A DNA stretch of 9,383 nucleotides from Rhodoferax sp. (GTDB lineage Bacteria > Pseudomonadota > Gammaproteobacteria > Burkholderiales > Burkholderiaceae), in NCBI GenBank assembly GCA_020048295.1, contig JAIFMT010000048.1, positions 1 to 9,383 on the forward strand. The letters are read 5' to 3'. The notes below the pieces were generated by a model. The model saw only the letters and a list, made by a program, of their open reading frames with translations. It was not told the DNA's origin and did not search any database. Position numbers and translations under genes: made by a program. Shown in pieces: positions 8,101 to 9,383 of the stretch (positions are counted from its first letter, which is position 1; each line of letters starts with the position of its first letter).

Positions 8101-8711
8101 CTGGCGCGCGACGCCTCGCGCAGCGCGGGCCCGACATCGGCACGAATGTCGCGCCACAGCTGCGCCTGCCAGGCGTGCTCGAGCGGCAGCGTTTGTGGGG
8201 CACCCAGCGGCCCGCGCAGCAGGTCCTGGCCGCGCGCCCAGTCGGACAGCCAGTCGGCGCGGTAGCTTTGGTAGCCGTCAAACACGTCGGCCACCTGCAA
8301 CGCCAGCTGGTACAGCTTGCGCGCCGGGTTGTCGCCTGACAGGTAGCGCTTCAGGGGTGCATAGACCGCATTGGCCTGACACAGCGCGGGCAGCAGCCGC
8401 AGCAGCCGCCACAGCAGCGTGGCTTTGTCAAACGGCATGTGCGCTGGCACAGCATCCGCGCCCAGCACGGCACGGTACATCTGCCACAGGTAGCCGCTGG
8501 GCAGCTCCATGCGGGTGGCGGCGCAAATCCCCAAAGCCGCGTCATCCGCCAGCGCCAGCTCCAGCCAGTGTTTCATGCCATTGCTTTGCAGCAGGATCAC
8601 CTCGGGCTGCAGCACCGGCAGCGGATGCGCCACGAGGTAGTGCACCAGCAGGTCGCGCAGGTCTTCCAGGCGATTGCCATGCAACACCATGAAGCCGGTG
8701 TCAGTGGTCAT
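5196..8711 (-). CDS. recC: RecC, Chi-reading scaffold subunit of RecBCD
   Basis: RecC holds RecB and RecD together, splits the duplex with a pin, and scans the 3' strand for Chi. It is folded like a helicase plus nuclease but lacks Walker and metal residues, and none are seen here. The 1171 residues compare with 1122 in E. coli. Landmarks that align with E. coli are the N-terminal HGNRL, LLQSNGMKHWLE (residues 40-51), RHIPYSVAD, LMPMRAIPFK followed by GMNDGAYPR (N725), GDRSRREDDRYLFLEAL, and FFRNRLQVEF near the C-terminal domain. The ATG at 8711 adds seven residues before the point where similarity begins (FMVLHGNRL). M8 (8690) is an alternative start without a ribosome site. The gene begins 9 nt after the stop of the small upstream gene and overlaps recB by 4 nt. 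Two short AT-rich repeat segments fall within the gene. Several positions equivalent to E. coli Chi contacts are substituted, so the sequence recognised may differ. Confidence 0.98.
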   Translation of the reverse strand: MTTDTGFMVLHGNRLEDLRDLLVHYLVAHPLPVLQPEVILLQSNGMKHWLELALADDAALGICAATRMELPSGYLWQMYRAVLGADAVPAHMPFDKATLLWRLLRLLPALCQANAVYAPLKRYLSGDNPARKLYQLALQVADVFDGYQSYRADWLSDWARGQDLLRGPLGAPQTLPLEHAWQAQLWRDIRADVGPALREASRASVHERFMAALSGYENNSYQRLSGLPQRLIVFGISSLSMQAVQALAALGQFCQVLMLVQNPCQYYWGDIVEGHAALRQQVRRRQQPKARDDTAAQASSQPLPDLQHTVAGSPGGHPLLASWGKQGRDYLHLLDGFDQPEAYRAHWHRVDVFVDPAAEAVPAQPASQLAQLQSAILNLTPSPPMPLHQPDDGSLQFITCHSAQRELEVLHDRLLAWFDADPALQTRDVMVMVPDMPTFAPHIHAVFGRFTPGQPRHIPYSVADTTARQSPLVQALEQLLTLPDSRLTLADWLALFEVSALRTRFGLDEAGVQQLQTWLSAAGVRWGLDAVQRLAWGLPADAVGLAHNTWAFGLRRLLLGYALGNPATPGAVVPDAQAAPDDVAGLWLGTLAQPALGGLDAPLLAGLLAWLQAIEQTLPTLQIEQTPAQWCQTLQALVARFFDSTDESDERALARLLEPLDAWRDACDAAQLDTALPLEVVREHWLAQISATGLQQRFFGGGVQFGTLMPMRAIPFKRICLLGMNDGAYPRVQAARDFDLMASSWRAGDRSRREDDRYLFLEALLSARQTLYISWQGHSSADNSTRPPSVLVAQLLDHINACWSPRRQPRAQPLQPFSSAYFETGSGLETYAADWARLQPAAHPQPSQEFIENEAQALIQQAQLQRLLRQPVEVFFRNRLQVEFDSLDALEQEDEPFALDALQQHSAGVELLQAAQPQQALQRLHAAGCLPLAGFGQKTASELLEKAQIVLAAQAQWRQRYPEPLPALALDLTLQGGTGLSGTLDGLWRQSDASDGSPCLQLSARTGAVLQGKDGAMAARVHVLAGLWVRHLAACAIGLELTSVQLGVDGQVRFGPLSAAQARGVLNRLARAYAQAWARPLPLACKTGWAYLLTQQQNEALTDADKPAKDPHEVAQVVFEGGRFGGEIGESAYLQRAFANYEALADELPHWAAELYADVMAHGDVSQEGLS
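5205..5212 (-). promoter_or_regulatory. Ribosome binding site of recB inside the recC end
   Basis: On the minus strand the sequence AAGAGGGG lies 5 nt before the recB ATG, within the last codons of recC. With the ATGA stop-start overlap it supports ATG 5199 as the recB start and suggests translational coupling of recC and recB. Confidence 0.75.
6121..6165 (+). repeat. AT-rich palindromic element R4 inside recC
   Basis: On the plus strand it contains GCGCTT, a spacer, then ATAAGGGCTTGAGCTTCATTT. The right half lines up base for base with ATAAGGGCTGTAGCCTGATTT of element R2 at 16 of 21 positions. GCGCTT and AAGGGC pair at five of six positions. In recC it is read as part of EFIENEAQALIQQAQLQ, just before the conserved RLLRQPVEVFF. 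The E. coli protein has an unrelated segment of similar length there, so it looks like replacement or old insertion with trimming. Confidence 0.55.
8038..8069 (-). repeat. Half-length AT-rich element R3 inside recC
   Basis: On the minus strand it reads ATGAAAATAATAGCTATC followed by AGCGCTTATC, matching the left half of the R2 pattern (TATAGCTGCCAGCGC). The right half is not recognisable and gives way to the conserved recC sequence encoding GLPQRLIVFGIS. The translated segment is GYENNSYQRLS, in a loop about 4 residues longer than in E. coli RecC. Confidence 0.55.
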
Positions 8712-8717
8712 GATTAG

Positions 8718-8723
8718 CGCCTA
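8718..8723 (-). promoter_or_regulatory. Weak ribosome site of recC overlapping upstream stop
   Basis: On the minus strand TAGGCG includes the TAG stop of the small upstream gene and sits 6 nt before the recC ATG. It is only a partial Shine-Dalgarno match. Termination on the small gene may therefore place ribosomes for recC; this is inference from spacing. Confidence 0.4.
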
Positions 8724-9104
8724 GCGCAGCACGCTCACCATCAGCCCGATGGCCAGGCCAAACACCAGCAGCGCCAGCCACAGCAGCCGCTTGCGGTTGA
8801 GCTCAATGCGCCCGATCAGCTGGGTGTTTTGCACCGCCAGCGACTCGATCAGTTCACTTGACTGCAGCATTTGCTGATGCAAATCGGCCAGGGCCGCCTG
8901 CAGCTCGGCAATTTGCGCCTGCATGGCGTGTGCGTCAGGCGGCAGGATCGCCACCGCCGTTCCGGAGGCCACCGGGGCCTGCGGTGTGCGCTTTTTGCCC
9001 ACCGAATCCCAGAGCTTCTTGGCCCCCGTGGCCACCTTGGGCGCGTTTTCAATCACATCGCCCCAGGGCACCATTTTCAGAACCGTCAGCCAGCCAATTG
9101 CCAT
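8721..9104 (-). CDS. Small tail-anchored coiled-coil protein, function unknown
   Basis: I do not recognise a function. The protein is 127 residues from ATG 9104 (MAIGWLTVLKMVPW...). That start has a GGGGTG ribosome site 5 nt upstream. The same frame is open to an upstream ATG at 9239, but the extra 45 residues are arginine-rich and look non-coding. The N-terminal part (residues 1-38) has a hydrophobic/aromatic start and then a lysine-rich stretch (APKVATGAKKLWDSVGKK). A linker rich in Pro and Ala follows (39-58), then a probable coiled coil (about 60-103, rich in Gln, Leu and Glu). The last segment is a basic NRKR followed by a single hydrophobic helix (107-126), ending one residue later. This is the layout of a tail-anchored inner-membrane protein facing the cytoplasm. 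I recall similar short hypothetical proteins (WLTVLK-PW-DVI-NAPKVA-GAKKLW) from Comamonadaceae but cannot confirm it here. It ends 9 nt before recC, so it is probably the first gene of the same transcript. Confidence 0.75.
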   Translation of the reverse strand: MAIGWLTVLKMVPWGDVIENAPKVATGAKKLWDSVGKKRTPQAPVASGTAVAILPPDAHAMQAQIAELQAALADLHQQMLQSSELIESLAVQNTQLIGRIELNRKRLLWLALLVFGLAIGLMVSVLR

Positions 9105-9109
9105 GATTG

Positions 9110-9115
9110 CACCCC
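9110..9115 (-). promoter_or_regulatory. Ribosome binding site of the small tail-anchored gene
   Basis: GGGGTG on the minus strand lies 5 nt before ATG 9104. It decides the start in favour of a 127-residue protein over the longer frame opening at 9239. Confidence 0.55.
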
Positions 9116-9236
9116 ATGTACCCAAAGCGCTGATTGTCGCGCGATGGGCGGCCCGGCTCTTGGGCAGCGATGTGATCTGGATGCGATTGAAACGGGTGTG
9201 GTGTCTCTCGAAATCAATGCTTGCGTTTCTACCCGG
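9116..9236. other. Intergenic leader of the recCBD-side operon
   Basis: This stretch between the small gene's ribosome site and the inverted repeat should hold the promoter of the minus-strand operon. I see no convincing -35/-10 pair. The nearest candidates (TTGATT near 9215, and TACAT just before the ribosome site) lack good partners. No LexA-type or other operator is apparent. Confidence 0.4.
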
Positions 9237-9365
9237 CACGGCGACTGGGTCATGCGCATGCGGTTTCGGGGTAAAAGCACGCGCGAAATACGAGCCTCAG
9301 CACGCTCGCGACTGCCGGCGCGCGCCTTTCACCCCGAAGCCCGGTCGCATGACCCAATCACCGCG
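9237..9365. repeat. Long imperfect inverted repeat at the operon's upstream side
   Basis: Arms 9237-9285 and 9319-9365 are reverse complements at about 38 of 47 aligned positions by hand, with two one-base gaps and a spacer of about 33 bases. The most conserved blocks are TGGGTCATGCG and TTCGGGGT in the left arm, mirrored as CGCATGACCCA and ACCCCGAA in the right. Most mismatches are transitions. Each arm contains an outward-facing ATG ACC CA(A/G) TC(A/G) CCG. It could be an inverted duplication, a paired regulatory site or a strong hairpin; the sequence alone does not decide. Confidence 0.75.
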
Positions 9366-9383
9366 CCTGGCCGTTCTGGGGTG
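9350..9383 (+). CDS. Possible start of a plus-strand gene leaving the window
   Basis: An ATG at 9350 opens a frame reading MTQSPRLAVLG up to the right edge. The short hydrophobic run RLAVLG would suit the first beta strand of a nucleotide-binding fold, but eleven codons cannot identify a family. There is no clear ribosome site upstream. The ATG lies in the right arm of the inverted repeat, and the left arm carries an equivalent ATG on the minus strand. If real, it would be transcribed divergently from the recCBD genes. Confidence 0.3.

Noticed and set aside
9105..9239. An N-terminal extension of the small gene to ATG 9239
   Set aside because: The extra 45 residues are Arg/His/Ser-rich with no hydrophobic pattern, while ATG 9104 has a ribosome site and begins the hydrophobic WLTVLK segment.

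Overview
The window is a GC-rich stretch of bacterial chromosome. It carries the RecBCD recombination-repair locus, with every convincing gene on the minus strand. Gene order, the absence of a ptrA gene between recC and recB, codon use and a small upstream protein of a type I recall from Comamonadaceae point to a betaproteobacterium of that family (Rhodoferax/Polaromonas/Acidovorax-like). The genus is not proven by anything here.

Layout, read in the direction of transcription (right to left). At 9237-9365 there is a long imperfect inverted repeat, and a possible plus-strand gene begins at 9350 and leaves the window. A small gene follows (9104-8721, 127 aa) whose product has a coiled coil and a C-terminal membrane anchor. 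Nine bases later recC begins (8711-5196, 1171 aa). recB (5199-1612, 1195 aa) overlaps recC by an ATGA. recD starts 28 bases after recB (1583) and runs off the left edge after 527 codons, so its last helicase motifs are not visible. The tight spacing suggests one operon.

The three Rec proteins should form the RecBCD helicase-nuclease. RecB is the 3'-5' motor with the nuclease domain, RecD is the 5'-3' motor, and RecC is the inactive-helicase scaffold that splits the duplex and reads Chi. All catalytic motifs I could check in RecB and RecD are present.

The most notable feature is not a gene. Four short AT-rich, imperfectly palindromic segments of one sequence family lie inside recB (two) and recC (two). 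All are in frame, and all sit where the proteins gain or replace residues relative to E. coli. One puts about 19 extra residues between RecB helicase motifs II and III. They resemble in behaviour the protein-embedded palindromic elements of Rickettsia. Otherwise this is an ordinary housekeeping region; I found no CRISPR array, transposase, tRNA or defence system.
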